This document shows, in pieces, positions 23,345 to 33,875 of a stretch of 64,000 bases of DNA. The position numbers were made by a program, and so were the translations under genes. Origin of the DNA: Oenanthe sinensis (Eukaryota; Streptophyta; Magnoliopsida; Apiales; Apiaceae); NCBI GenBank assembly GCA_028671895.1, contig CM053801.1, positions 39,622,836 through 39,686,835 of the forward strand, in the 5' to 3' direction. How positions within the stretch are numbered: the stretch's first letter is position 1; each line of letters opens with the position of its first letter. Below the pieces are notes generated by a model. The model searched no databases, was not told the origin of the DNA, and was given only the letters and a program-made list of their open reading frames with translations.

Positions 23345-24914
23345 TGATGTGCTAAAAATATACATTTTAAATTGCAAGTGCACAATTCACATCGTTTTAA
23401 TAATTTAAAGATTCGTTCCGCAAAGACTAAAATTATTTTTACAAAAACTTTAATTTTCAATTTAGGCGAATTAGACCAATTAATTTTGAGATGAGTTATT
23501 AACCAAGGACAAAAAAAGGAATGATAATAAGCTAATTAAAAATTCAAGTAACGAAACTAACTAAACTTTAAACATTAATTAAAATACTTGACAAATAAAA
23601 GAAAATGGACAAAGGAAGACTAGTGCTTTTAAATCTAGATCTACAAACTAAAGACCATAATTAATACTACTAAAATTAGATCTAAAATTCAATACAACTC
23701 AAAAGCAAAACTACATCTAAAATATCAAACCATTAAAGCTATTTTAACAAATCTAACAACTAAAAAGTAGATCTAAATTCTAACACCCAACAAGAAATAA
23801 ATTTAGCTCTAAAATGTCAAACCCACTAATAAAATGGAGATTTAAAAGGGGTTCAACTACAACATAAAAAGAAAAGTAGATCTAAGAACATTAAACTAAA
23901 TAGGCTCCTTTCAATTCTCAAGTACTTTACTTTTTTACTTGATGAAATTGAAATGGGTCATAGCCATAAAGGTGAATGAGACAAGTAAAATATAAAAGTA
24001 GATCTAAAATTTAAAGAGCTAAGTTTTAACACTACCAACAACTAGATCTATATCTAAAATATTTAAACAACTACAAGTAAATATCAAACCCCAACAACCA
24101 AAACTAGTTCTACAATCTAGAATAAAAAAAACAACTAATAATAATAAATTTAGAGATCTAAATCATTGAACCCACATTTAAAATAGAGATTTAAAGGGGT
24201 TCGTGACAAGATAATAAACAATAAAACTAAAGAGTAAAGTAGAGAGATAAGTAAACTAGATCTAGAATATTAATCTAAAAGGCTCCTTTCATTTCCCAAA
24301 TATACAACTTGTGGTACTTAGAAAGATATCATAGCCATAAACTTAAAGAAGATAAGATGAAGACTAACATAAAAATAAATTAAGACTTAAAGAAGATAAG
24401 ATGAAGACTAGTATAAAAATAAATTAAGACTTAAAGAAGATAAGATGAAGACTAGCATAAAAGAAAATAAAGACTTGCATTAATATGAAAAGTGTTTACA
24501 ATATTTGAGAGAGCTAAAAACTAGATCTAGAAAATTAAAAGAGAGGCTACTACTAAAACTAGGGTAAAAACTAGAGATCATTACAATGAGAGAATGAGAT
24601 GTATTTATAGGCTAGGACTAGGGTTTTGGGTGGTGTTGGGTCAATCCCCACCATTCAAATGAGGTGTTTATTGGTAAAATCTACACCATTGATTTTTGAT
24701 TTCATCCACCAACTTGCTCTTTTGTCTTTTTCTCCTCTTTACTTTGTTGGCTTCCTTTTCTTCCCTTTTTTTGCCCTTTCTAACCCATTTCTTGTACTTT
24801 AATTATTTAATTTACTTATCTGCAAAATAAGGAAAATGCAATAAATTAACTAATAAAAATACGAAAGTGAGCAATAAAATAGGTATTAAAATATGTAAAA
24901 TTATGCACTAATCA
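23345..24914 (-). repeat. G LTR copy 3 (5' end side)
   Basis: Same borders (TGATGTGC to ACTAATCA). By eye it differs from copies 1 and 2 at about nine positions, for example 23425, 23947, 24200, 24300 and 24794. TSD copy ATTAG follows at 24915. A TATA box is at about 24602-24611. Confidence 0.93.
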
Positions 24915-24943
24915 ATTAGTTGATTACACCACAATCCCTAACA
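24915..24943 (-). repeat. ATTAG duplication and terminal 24 bp of the B LTR
   Basis: After the second ATTAG the sequence ends ...CAATCCCTAACA. On the minus strand that is a TGTTAGGG LTR start like those of A, C and F. This places array G 24 bp inside the 5' end of the B LTR. Confidence 0.7.
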
Positions 24944-25005
24944 GTGAATAAAAAATCTCTTGGCACTATTATTATCTTACGTGTCCTAATCCTTAATAAA
25001 TGATT

Positions 25006-25760
25006 GTCACAATTAGGGCTGCATATGGGTTATCCCAACCCGGAAAATCAACCCAACCTGACCCGAAATTGGGGTTATTAAACAGACCCAATTTAAACCG
25101 TGGTTTAGTTGGATTGTTTTTTGATTGGGCCGATTATATTGGGTTGGGTTAAAGTTTAAGTATTTAAAACCTTAACCCAAGCCAACCCGGTTTAGGCCCA
25201 ACCCATTAGCCGAGTACTAGAGCATAAGTGTAATCTGTAATAATATGTATGTCATGATGGGGTCAGTGTACTAGTCCCCCTTGGTCCCTGAAATGTCACA
25301 TAATTTTGTCAACTGTATTGATATGTTGATCAACTAAATTTATAAGTTAACGGACAAGGCTGATGTTAAAATATGAGTCTTATATTTGTTTTTAATTTTA
25401 ACAAGTTCAGTAAATGCCATTTGTCTCCGTACTTGAATTATGGCTTATGATTTCGTCGTTATCTTTTGTTAAACTTTTACTCTAGAGAGTAGTTTGCATC
25501 CATTATATTTGCACAGATAAGCCTGACATACAAATAATCAAAGCACTTAAGGGTTATATATGATTCGGGGAATAATTTATTTTCTTATTAACCCAATCAA
25601 CCCAACCCAACCCATTATATTATTAATAGGGTTGGGCTGAATAAATTTTTTGGATTTAAACTTTAATGGGTTAATATTTTACAGGCCGAACTAAATGGGT
25701 TGGGTCATGAAAATGGGTGTAACCCAGCCGACCCAGCCCATGTGTAGCCCTAGTCACAAT
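25006..25760. mobile_element. hAT-type MITE with 8-bp target duplication
   Basis: GTCACAAT at 25006-25013 and 25753-25760 flanks a 739-bp element. The ends are inverted repeats: TAGGGCTGCATATGGGT on the left and the complement of TAGGGCTACACATGGGCTG on the right. An 8-bp duplication and TAGGG-type termini fit hAT. Both subterminal regions are packed with CCAACCC/GGGTTGGG, probably transposase binding repeats. No transposase ORF, so non-autonomous. Confidence 0.88.
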
Positions 25761-26650
25761 TATTTGTCTTTATAATTTTTTAAAAATAGGTTTAACACAA
25801 AAAAATTTTGTGAATGCCGAGAGTCATGTTATCTCTTCGCACTTCCTACAACAGTTTTAGAATTTTTTTTATCCACGTAAATTATAGTGAATACATTATT
25901 ATTAACAATCGTTTGTCAGAGATCTGTGTTACTCAGACAAGCCTATTCCGGCGGCCGTATCCGTGTCGACATGACACGACACGGAATACGTGTCGGATTC
26001 GTCCATCAAAATCCCGACACTTCTTCACCGGAGAAATTGAAATCGGAGATCGCCGAAGATACTTCGTTCTTTGTAGAGACATTATAGAAGAATACATGAG
26101 ACAAAAGATGGAAAAAAGGGAGTTTAAGAGATGAAAAATAGAAGAAAATATGAAGAAGAGATGCAGAAAGAAGAACGACGTATACATTGTGGTGTATAAA
26201 GTGTACAGTGTCTTACAATGTATCTGGACTTTCTTTTGTCCACATTCATTTTTAATTTAATATGCACAAACCAGTTGTCTACAACCCATATAAACCTTTT
26301 AGATTACTGTACTATTATATTTTTATTATTATATATATCGTGAATATTTGAAACATTTCATTTAAAAAATTATTTGGTTAATTAATTTTAAAAAACAATT
26401 AAATTTATAATTGTTTTCCCAAAATAATAATATATGACTAAAAATATATTTTTTATTTTTTGAAACCAATATATTTTTTATTTATTCTTATCTTATAAAA
26501 TTATAAAATTTATTTTAAAATTTGCCGTGTCCCCGTACCCGTGTCCAAAATTTGAACGGTGTCCCCGTGTCCTGATTTTTTTAGAGTGCCGAATCTGACA
26601 CTCGGATATGGGTCGTGTCGGACACTCCGAATCTGAGTCCGAGTAATATA
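25761..26650. other. Non-LTR island with CGTGTC-rich blocks
   Basis: No convincing gene. GC-rich blocks with repeated CGTGTC/GACACG words lie at 25940-26000 and 26520-26640 around AT-rich DNA. A 106-codon ORF at 25814-26134 overlaps the left block, but I see no domain. This may be an unrecognised DNA transposon or a decayed gene end. Confidence 0.5.
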
Positions 26651-27187
26651 TGTTAGAAATGCAAACACTGATGTTGTCAGAGAATATCACAAACATAGTT
26701 TATGTTGACGTCATCAGAGTTTAGAAGTTGTCGACAGAGTTTACTCTATCAGAGAATACTCAATCAGAGTTTACTCTAACAGAGAATACTCTAAACAGAG
26801 ATTATCAACCGACATAGTTTATGATCAGAGTTTGTCAAAGAAGGAAACAAACAAATCAGAATTTGATTTGGATAGTAAAGAAGGAATTTAAATACAAGTC
26901 TATTACCTTATGGAAGCTATTTTTGTCATTATCTATTTTGTAATTAGATTTGTAACTGTGTCTATATAAACACAGAAATAGGTTTATATTATGTATCGGT
27001 TCAAGTTATTATCTTTCTCATAACCTAGCAGCTCTTAAGAACATTGTTTTTCTTAAGAGTGTTTTTTATTCAATTCATTCAAGTTAATACAAGACTGTTC
27101 ATCTTTTATATACTTGTGTTCTTAATTGATTATTTGGTACTATTATATTCAATCCCCCTTCTATATGAGTTAATTATCTGGGCAACA
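26651..27187 (+). repeat. Element D0 5' LTR
   Basis: Begins TGTTAGAAATGC and ends GGGCAACA directly before the PBS, 537 bp. TATA box TCTATATAAACAC at 26961-26973. A TATTCAATCCCCCTTCT tract is near 27147. The 26690-26860 part is dense in AGAGTTTACTCT/AGAGAATACTCT motifs. Confidence 0.85.
26690..26860. repeat. AGAGTTTACTCT motif cluster in the D0 LTR
   Basis: Near-palindromic 12-mers AGAGTTTACTCT and AGAGAATACTCT alternate, with CAGAG half-sites through the U3. Confidence 0.75.
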
Positions 27188-27204
27188 ATTGGTATCAGAG
27201 CAGG
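27188..27204 (+). promoter_or_regulatory. Element D0 primer binding site
   Basis: ATTGGTATCAGAGCAGG directly follows the LTR; complementary to the initiator tRNA-Met 3' end. Confidence 0.92.
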
Positions 27205-27686
27205 CAGTTGATTACAACTGAAAGATCATATAAACAAGTCTGGAAACAAGTATGAAAGTATCAGAATCCCAATCTTGAAAAAGGCTGAATACCCTACATG
27301 GAGGGTAAAGATGATGATGTTCTTGGAATCCACTGATCTTGATTATTTAGACAGAATCAATGAGGGTCAGTATCTACTAACCAAGCTAGTGCCATCAACA
27401 ATTGTGGAAGGCAGACAAGTCCCTGAATATTATACTCTGAAGGACAAAAATGAGTGGACCAATGAAGAAAAATAGGAAGTCTTGAAAGATGCAAAGGTAA
27501 GGAATATTTTACATAATAGTCTTGACTATGTGATGTCTAACAGGGTAATTGCATGCAAAACTACCAAAGAAATCTGGGATGCACTAGAGATTTAATGCCA
27601 AGGAACCAAGGAAATCAAGAAGAATAGAAGATCAGTTCTTATTCACGAGTATGAATACTTTGAGGTAAAATAGAATGAGTCTCTTA

Positions 27687-27690
<4 letters not shown>

Positions 27691-27743
<53 letters not shown>
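27691..27743. repeat. (TA)n microsatellite inside D0 gag
   Basis: About 26 TA units lie where related gags read DIYDRF. The upstream and downstream gag frames differ across it, so the expansion caused a frameshift. Confidence 0.95.
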
Positions 27744-27746
<3 letters not shown>

Positions 27747-28328
27747 AGATTTCTTACTCTGTTGAATAATTTGGCTTTGGCGGATAAGGTGTATGATAAT
27801 GAGGATTCCAACACCAAGTTTCTAAGGGCTCTTCCTGAAGAATGGGATCTACAAATATCCTTAATAAGTGATATGGCTGATTTGGATGAGATGTCTCTAG
27901 ATGAAGTCTATGGAAGGCTGAAGACTCATGATTTGGAATTACAACAAAGAAAGAATAGAAAGAGTAGCAAGACAAAGTCTGTTGCCTTGAATGCTGAGAC
28001 AGAGTTTGAAGAACCAAAAGAAAAAGTTTTAAAAGTCTCAAAAAGAAAAGAAAAAGCTGTAATAATTAAGGAAAGTAGTGAATCAGAGTTTGAGGCAAAC
28101 ACTGATGACTCCACAGACTCTGACATGATGAAGATGGTTGCTTTGATTGTCCAAGGCTTCAAAAAGATGAAATATAGAAAGTATAGAAAGCAATGAAGCT
28201 ATCAGAAGAAGCATGGAGAATCAGAGAATAAAGATAAATTCAGAAAAAGAGAAGATAAAGATGAAAAATCAAAAACTCTTGACAAATCAAAGGTCAAGTG
28301 TTACAAGTGTAACAAGATGGGGCACTTT

Positions 28329-28333
28329 GCTAC
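28329..28333. repeat. Target duplication of element C, left copy (GCTAC)
   Basis: GCTAC before the C 5' LTR pairs with GCTAT at 56302-56306 after the 3' LTR, with one mismatch. Removing C with one copy restores the zinc-knuckle spacing of D0 gag. Confidence 0.8.
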
Positions 28334-28399
28334 TGTTAGGAATTATGTGTTTTGATGATAACAAATTACTTAGAATTACAATAGGGATTTAAAATTCAT

Positions 28400-28890
28400 A
28401 TAACTGGTCAATGGATATGTGACTTATAAATATCCATTGACTAGGAAACCAGTTATCAGTTAAAGCTTGTTTATCAACTGATAAATTGGATTGCAACATT
28501 TTGATTAATGTTTCATTATCAATTGATTGTATTACCTCGATGGATGCTATGAAGTAGTCAACTGATGTTATTGACCCCAATTAATAGCTTCTCAACGGAT
28601 GTGAAGAATGGCTGATCAATTATAAATATTCTAAGTCAGAATTCCCACAAGTGAAGTAATCAACTGATATTGGAGTCAATGGATGAAGACACTACTCAAC
28701 GGATAAAAGACATCAACGGATAAAAGCCATCAACGGATAAAGGCAGTCAACAGATAAAAGATCATCAATGGATAGGGAGTTGATGGATAACTCAAATATC
28801 CATCGATACATCAACTGATCAATGGATATCCTATCCATCGAAGGATAAGCAAAGAAGAATCAACTGATAAGCTTAATAGCATTTATCAGT
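28400..28890. repeat. TCAACKGATAA / ATCGATGGATA motif array in the C LTR
   Basis: Well over a dozen 10-12-mers of the type TTATCAGTTGAT, ATCAACTGATAA, TCAACGGATAAA and TATCCATCGAT occur in both orientations. Several are fully or nearly palindromic. Confidence 0.92.
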
Positions 28891-29152
28891 TGATTAAGGT
28901 TTCCCAATTAGTTAAAGACAAAAAGAATGAGAACTGTGCAGAAACTGAATCAATGGAAGACAGTCATGTCAGGATTGTGAAGACTTTCAAGGCAACACAG
29001 TCTTCAAGGAATGCATCAAGACAAAGATACTTTTAGGACTAGACAGGTCCAATGAAGATTGTGAAAGTAGCTAATTTCTATTTTCATATAAACATTGTAA
29101 AATGTAATTTATAATGTTATCTGTCGATAGAAAATAGTATGGGAAGAAAACT

Positions 29153-29162
29153 AGTATATAGT
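29153..29162 (+). promoter_or_regulatory. Putative TATA box of the C LTR
   Basis: TAGTATATAG lies about 330 bp before the poly-C tract of R/U5. The 3' LTR has the related CTATATAG. Placement fits an LTR promoter, but no transcript evidence is available. Confidence 0.45.
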
Positions 29163-29533
29163 GGTTAGTAGTCTATTGTAGCAATGTGAGAGTAAAAAAT
29201 ATCAAGAACTCAAGAAGAGCACAGTAGAAGGATAGACAGTATTTGTAGTGATTTTCTAAGTTCAAAAATCACTTTGTAAGCAGCTTGGTATTTTTACCAA
29301 GATTAATTGAAAGCAAAAACATACTAGTGGAAAACCAATCCACTAGTAATTTTTAACATTGTTTGTTTTGTTTTCAATACTTTAACTATTAAATTCTTAG
29401 TTCCATCAGTTTCATATATACACTCAAACACTTTCTTTGAACAAACTTAAATCCGCAAGAATTTGACTTAATTCTTAAGTTTGTATTCAACCCCCCCATT
29501 CTCCAAACTTATTGTACTTAAGGGTAAATAACA

Positions 29534-29548
29534 ATTGGTATCAAAGAC
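29534..29548 (+). promoter_or_regulatory. Element C primer binding site
   Basis: ATTGGTATCAAAGAC directly after the LTR; tRNA-iMet type with changes at its 3' end. Confidence 0.88.
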
Positions 29549-29593
29549 TAGCTTTCAACAATACAGAAAATTAATATCTAAGGTACATTAAGT

Positions 29594-32100
29594 ATGGGTC
29601 AAAGAGACATAGGAGTGAAGATTCCAGTTCTAGAGAAAGATGAGTACTTTCCCTAGAAAGTAAAAATGCACTTGCATCTGCTATCTATTGATCCTTCTTA
29701 TGTCCACTGCATAGAGAAAAGTCCAATGTGCCTATGAAGATAGTAACAAGTGTGAATGCAGATGGTACTCAGGCACCAGACAAACTCATTCCAAAACCTG
29801 TGAGTGAATACACAGATGAAGATGAGAAGGAAATACACAAGGATAAAAAGGCTATGAACATTTTGTTTAATGGTCTTGACAAGGACATGTTTGACAATAT
29901 TATCAAGTGTACAACCTCCAAAGAAGTCTGGAATACTCTTCAAACTCTCTGTGAAAGCACTGAGCAAGTAAGAAAGAACAAGATGCAACTCTTGATTAAA
30001 AAATATTAGGCCTTTCACTTCAAGAGTGGTGAAGCAATCAATGATACATATAGTAGGTTTCAAAAGCTGTTGAATGAGCTTAAACTATATGGAAGAGTAT
30101 ATGCTGTTGAAGACACCAACCTCAAATTCTTGAGGTCCTTACCCAAGGAATGGAAACCAATGACTATTTCTATAAGACAATCTCCTGACTTTAAAGAATA
30201 TACTCTTGGCAAGCAGTATGGAATCTTGAAAACTTATGAGTTGGAAATACAGCAAGATGAGGAAATTGAGAAAAGTCAGAAGAGAGAAAAGTCCATTGCT
30301 TTGGTGGTAAAGGATAAGCAAGTTGTAGAATCTGGTGATGATGTTGCTGTCAAAGAAGGGAAGAAAGAAAGTCATGGCAATAGTGCAAGTGGTGTTAGAT
30401 ATGATGAATCTACAACTGGGAAAGGAAAAGAAACAGTTGACAATGATAAGTCATACACCACGGATGAAATGGATGAAATAGATGAGCATTTGGCTTTTCT
30501 GTCAAGAAAATTTTCAAAACTTAAATTCAAGAGGAATCCCATGCAAAGGCCTGGATCCCAGTATAAGAGAGACAATCAATAAAGCAAAAATTTTGTTGAC
30601 AGGACACAATTTAAATGTTTCAACTGTGGATTGGCTGGTCACTTGTCTAATGAATGCAGAAAGCCAAGAATGGAAAAGAAGTCAAAGTTTAGTGATGGTA
30701 TTGACTATAAGAAGAAGTACTTTGACTTGCTCAAATAAAGAGAGAAGGCTTTTGTAACAGAAGAAAAGGACTAGGCTGTTGAGGATGATTCTGAAGAAGA
30801 AGAATACATCAACCTTGCACTAATGGCCAATCATGATGATCAGGAAGCTAGTTCTTCTAGCAATCAGGTAATTTCTACAAACCTATCTGAGTTGTCAAAA
30901 GATGAATGCAACATTACAATTACTGAAATGTCAAATGAATTGTATAATTTGCATGTCACTCTTAAGTCCTTAAACAAAGAAAACACTAGGCTCAAAATCA
31001 CCTTAGAAACTCTCACTGAAAGAAACAATTATCTAGAGAGTGAACTAGTGCAAATGGACAGACTCAAGTTAGAAAACAAAGATGCTAGAAAAGAACTAGT
31101 TGAGTGTAAAAAGGAAATAGAAAATTTGAAAGAAAAATTGGAAGAAGAACTAAGAACAATTGATAGATGGAACATGTCAAGTAAAGCTAGTAAAAAGATG
31201 AATGACATTCATAGAACAAATTCTTTCACCATGTTGTCTGAGACTCTTGAGAAATTATCTATTGATGAAAATAAGTAATCGATTGCTAATCCTGAATCAA
31301 CTGATAAGGATTATCCATCGATTGGTAATACTATCCCAACGGATAATTATCCATCGATTGATAATGTTATCCCAACGGATAATTATCCATCGATTGAGGA
31401 ATCATCAACTGCTAAACAATCTGTTTTAAAAACCAAGCTCAACAGACCTGTTAAATTTGTGAAAGAAGGTAGCTCCTCTAAATCTCAAGTCAAAGTTGAA
31501 AAGGCTAATATAGGGTTCTTATCTAAAGATCAATTGAAGGAAAAATTGGAAAAGATAGAGCCTAATATTAAGCCAAATGAGAAAAAGAAGAAGAACATAA
31601 ATGGTAAAGTAGGTATAAACAAACACAATAACTACACACCTGACAAGTATGCTCCTAGAAAAATATGTGCTAAGTGTGGTAGTAAAAATCATTTATCATT
31701 GCAATGCAAGATCAATATGCCTGCAACAACCAATGTGTCTGCTATACCTAACATGCATTCTAATTCTGTTTTTCCTCATTTAGTTGATTCTCATGCTATT
31801 CATGCTCAATATACATCAATGCCTTATATGTTTAATCCATATTTTTCATTTGCCAACATGAATATGCCAGCTATGCCATGAAATATGCATAACAATTTTC
31901 ATGCTCCAAATCTCTCTAATTTTGCAAGCATAAATATTCCAAACATTGACACTAAGAATCCTGAGGTAAGGAAACCAACACCTAAGGTTGAAGTGGAAGT
32001 AAAACCACCTAAACCAATGGTATAAAAATTGGAGACCAAGCCAAAGGTAACAACTAATAAGAAAGGACCCAAGGCAACTTGGGTACTAAAATCAACTTGA
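29594..32100 (+). pseudogene. gag: Element C gag, broken
   Basis: Start ATG 29594 (MGQRDIGVKIPVLEKDEY). It is closely related to the F gag: capsid region, zinc knuckle CFNCGLAGHLSNEC, acidic part, coiled-coil part (LYNLHVTLKSLNKEN), a segment coded by the TCRAYNGATA motifs (31278-31410), a second knuckle CAKCGSKNHLSLQC, and a GPKATWV end with TGA at 32098. Stops: 29654, 30007, 30580, 30736, 30772, 31276, 31879 and 32023; 1-bp frameshift near 29720. Several stops are TGG or CAA changed by C-to-T on one strand, compared with F. Confidence 0.92.
31278..31410. repeat. Motif array inside C gag coding sequence
   Basis: TATCCATCGATTG and CCCAACGGATAATT alternate as a roughly 45-bp near-tandem repeat. 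In gag frame it codes STDKDYPSI / PTDNYPSID repeats. F has a diverged version at the same place (62257-62368). Confidence 0.88.
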
Positions 32101-33875
32101 TTGTTTTTGGTTGTGTGCAGGGAAAGAAAATGAATATTTGGTACTTGGATAGTGGGTGTTCAAGACACATGACTGGAGATAAATCCCTGCTCATAAAGTT
32201 GAAGGAGAAAGATGGCCCTGGAGTAACTTTTGGAGATGACAGTAAAGGATACACCATGGGATATGGCTTGATTTCAAGAGAAAATGTCATCATTGAACCT
32301 ATTGCATTAGTTGGTGGCTTAAGACATAATTTGTTAAGCATAAGTCAACTATGTGACAATGGAAATAAAGTTTGTTTTACAACTGAAGCATGCATAATTT
32401 CCAATAAGAAATATGGAAGCCTAGTTATGACTGGGAATAGAAAAGGAAATGTGTACATAGCTGACTTCAACTCAACAAGTGCAGATTCAATGGCTTGTCT
32501 TCTTTCTAAGGTAAGTACAAATGAAAGTTGCCTGTGGCATAATGAATTAGCTCACTTAAATTTCAAAGCCATGAATCAGTTGGTCAAGAAAAATCAAGTG
32601 AGAGGCTTACCACAAATGAAATTTGTCAAGGATGGACTATGTGATGCCTGTCAAAAAGGAAAACAAAGAAAGGCATCATTCAAGTCAAAATTGGAATCAT
32701 CAATTGAGAAGCCACTTGAGTTATTACATATGGATTTGTTTGGTCCTGTGAATATCATGTCCATTGCAAAGAAGAAATATTCTCTAGTCATCGTAAATGA
32801 CTTTTTAAAGTTTCTATAGACTTATTTTCTGCATTCAAAGGATGAAACTAGTAATCTTATCATCAAGCACATAAGAGAAGTTGAGAAAAATCTTGAATTA
32901 GATGTAAAGAAAATAAGGAGTGACAATGGAACAAAATTCAAGAATTCAATATTGAAGGAGTTCTGTGAATCTAAAGGAATCATACACACCTTCTCTGCAC
33001 CTAGGACACCTCAACAAAATGGGGTAGTTGAAAGGAAAAATAGGACATTGATTGAAGCAGCTAGAACTATGTTGGAAGATGCTAAGTTACCAACATATTT
33101 CTGGGATGAGGTCATTAATACAGCATGTTATACTCGAAACATATCCATAGTGAATCAAGCTCAAGGAAAGACACCTTATCAATTGATCAAGAAAGCCAAA
33201 AAGCCAAAAGTGGGGTTTCTTCATGTCTGTGGCTGCAAAAGCTATGTGCTAAGAAATCATGGTGAAAACCTAGGAAAATTTGAAGCCAAGGCTAATGAAG
33301 CTATATTTGTTGGGTATGCACTATCAAGCATAGCCTATAAAGTCTATAATCTGAGACTGCACATTGTTATGGAATCTGTACATGTAGTATTTGATGATAA
33401 AAAGATTCAAGGCTTGTTTGATGAAGGAAATCATGACATACTGCATTTTGAGAATGAATCAAATGTTGTAGATGATGATGAAGAAGCAGAAATTATAAAA
33501 CCTCAAGTACTCAGAAACCCAATATCAGTTGATGTTACAACATCAATGAAAAATTTATCAGTTGACAGAAATCCATCAACTGATAATGCATCAATTGATA
33601 ATTCTTCAATGGATAATTAACACTCTACATCTAGGGTATCCAATTCAGGGGGAGGGTTTCAGAATCAATCTACAAATTCAAATCAATTTGAGTTCAATAC
33701 TAATGATCATGAAGCTTCATCATCAAGGCAAAATTTTCATTCTCAAAGAAAATGGACAAAGAGCCATCCATTTGAGCTAATCATTGGAAATGCAGAAGAT
33801 GGTGTCAAGACAAGAAGTGCTACTTAAAATAAGTGTCTATATAACAGCTTTCTATCTCAAGAAGAACCAAAAGAA
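32101..33875 (+). pseudogene. pol: Element C pol: protease, integrase and linker
   Basis: The pol frame reads VQGKKMN across the CAG at 32118-32120, then protease WYLDSGCSRHMTGD, the pre-integrase zinc region (WHNELAHLNFKAMN, CDACQ) and the integrase core. A TAG at 32817 replaces Trp. The second DDE block is SDNGTKF (Lys for the usual Glu), and the third Glu is in QQNGVVERKN. The linker holds a motif-coded part (33525-33620), stops at 33618 and 33825, and a frameshift near 33870. Confidence 0.9.

Larger units (their letters stand above)
13317..24914 (-). mobile_element. Array G: tandem LTR-pol-LTR-pol-LTR of a Ty3-gypsy (Athila/Tat-like) element
   Basis: Three LTRs of 1570 bp (13317, 18331, 23345) alternate with two internal segments of 3444 bp. 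Unit length is 5014 bp for both repeats. Each internal segment has only the 3' part of pol: RT after the catalytic box, RNase H, integrase, and a 1.3-kb tail. Gag, protease, the RT N-terminus and the PBS are absent. The RT fragment joins the next LTR with no intervening sequence. Integrase after RNase H defines Ty3-gypsy; the motifs WGIDFIGPF, DYVSKWVEA and HLPVELEHRAMWA fit Athila/Tat. Units 1 and 2 show only a handful of differences by eye. Confidence 0.93.
27236..28333 (+). pseudogene. gag: Element D0 gag, 5' part
   Basis: The reading starts near RIPILKKAEYPTWRVKMMMFLES, without a clear ATG. It has in-frame stops at 27473, at 27592 (ALEI*CQG) and at 27671. A TA microsatellite then shifts the frame, and reading resumes with YDRFLTLLNNLALADK, FLRALPEEWDLQ and LKTHDLELQQ, with a stop at 28193. 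The zinc knuckle begins CYKCNKMGHFA and is cut by element C at 28334. Its last Cys (ECR) lies at 56311 on the other side of C. Confidence 0.85.
28334..29533 (+). repeat. Element C 5' LTR
   Basis: TGTTAGGAATTATGTG to GGTAAATAACA, 1200 bp. The U3 (28400-28880) is full of TCAACKGATAA/TCCATYGATA motifs. A TATA-like TAGTATATAG lies near 29153-29162. TATTCAACCCCCCC (7 C) is near 29482-29497. It matches the 3' LTR along its whole length. Confidence 0.92.

Noticed and set aside
25814..26134. 106-codon ORF as a host gene
   Set aside because: Overlaps a CGTGTC-repeat block, no domain, no gene-like context.
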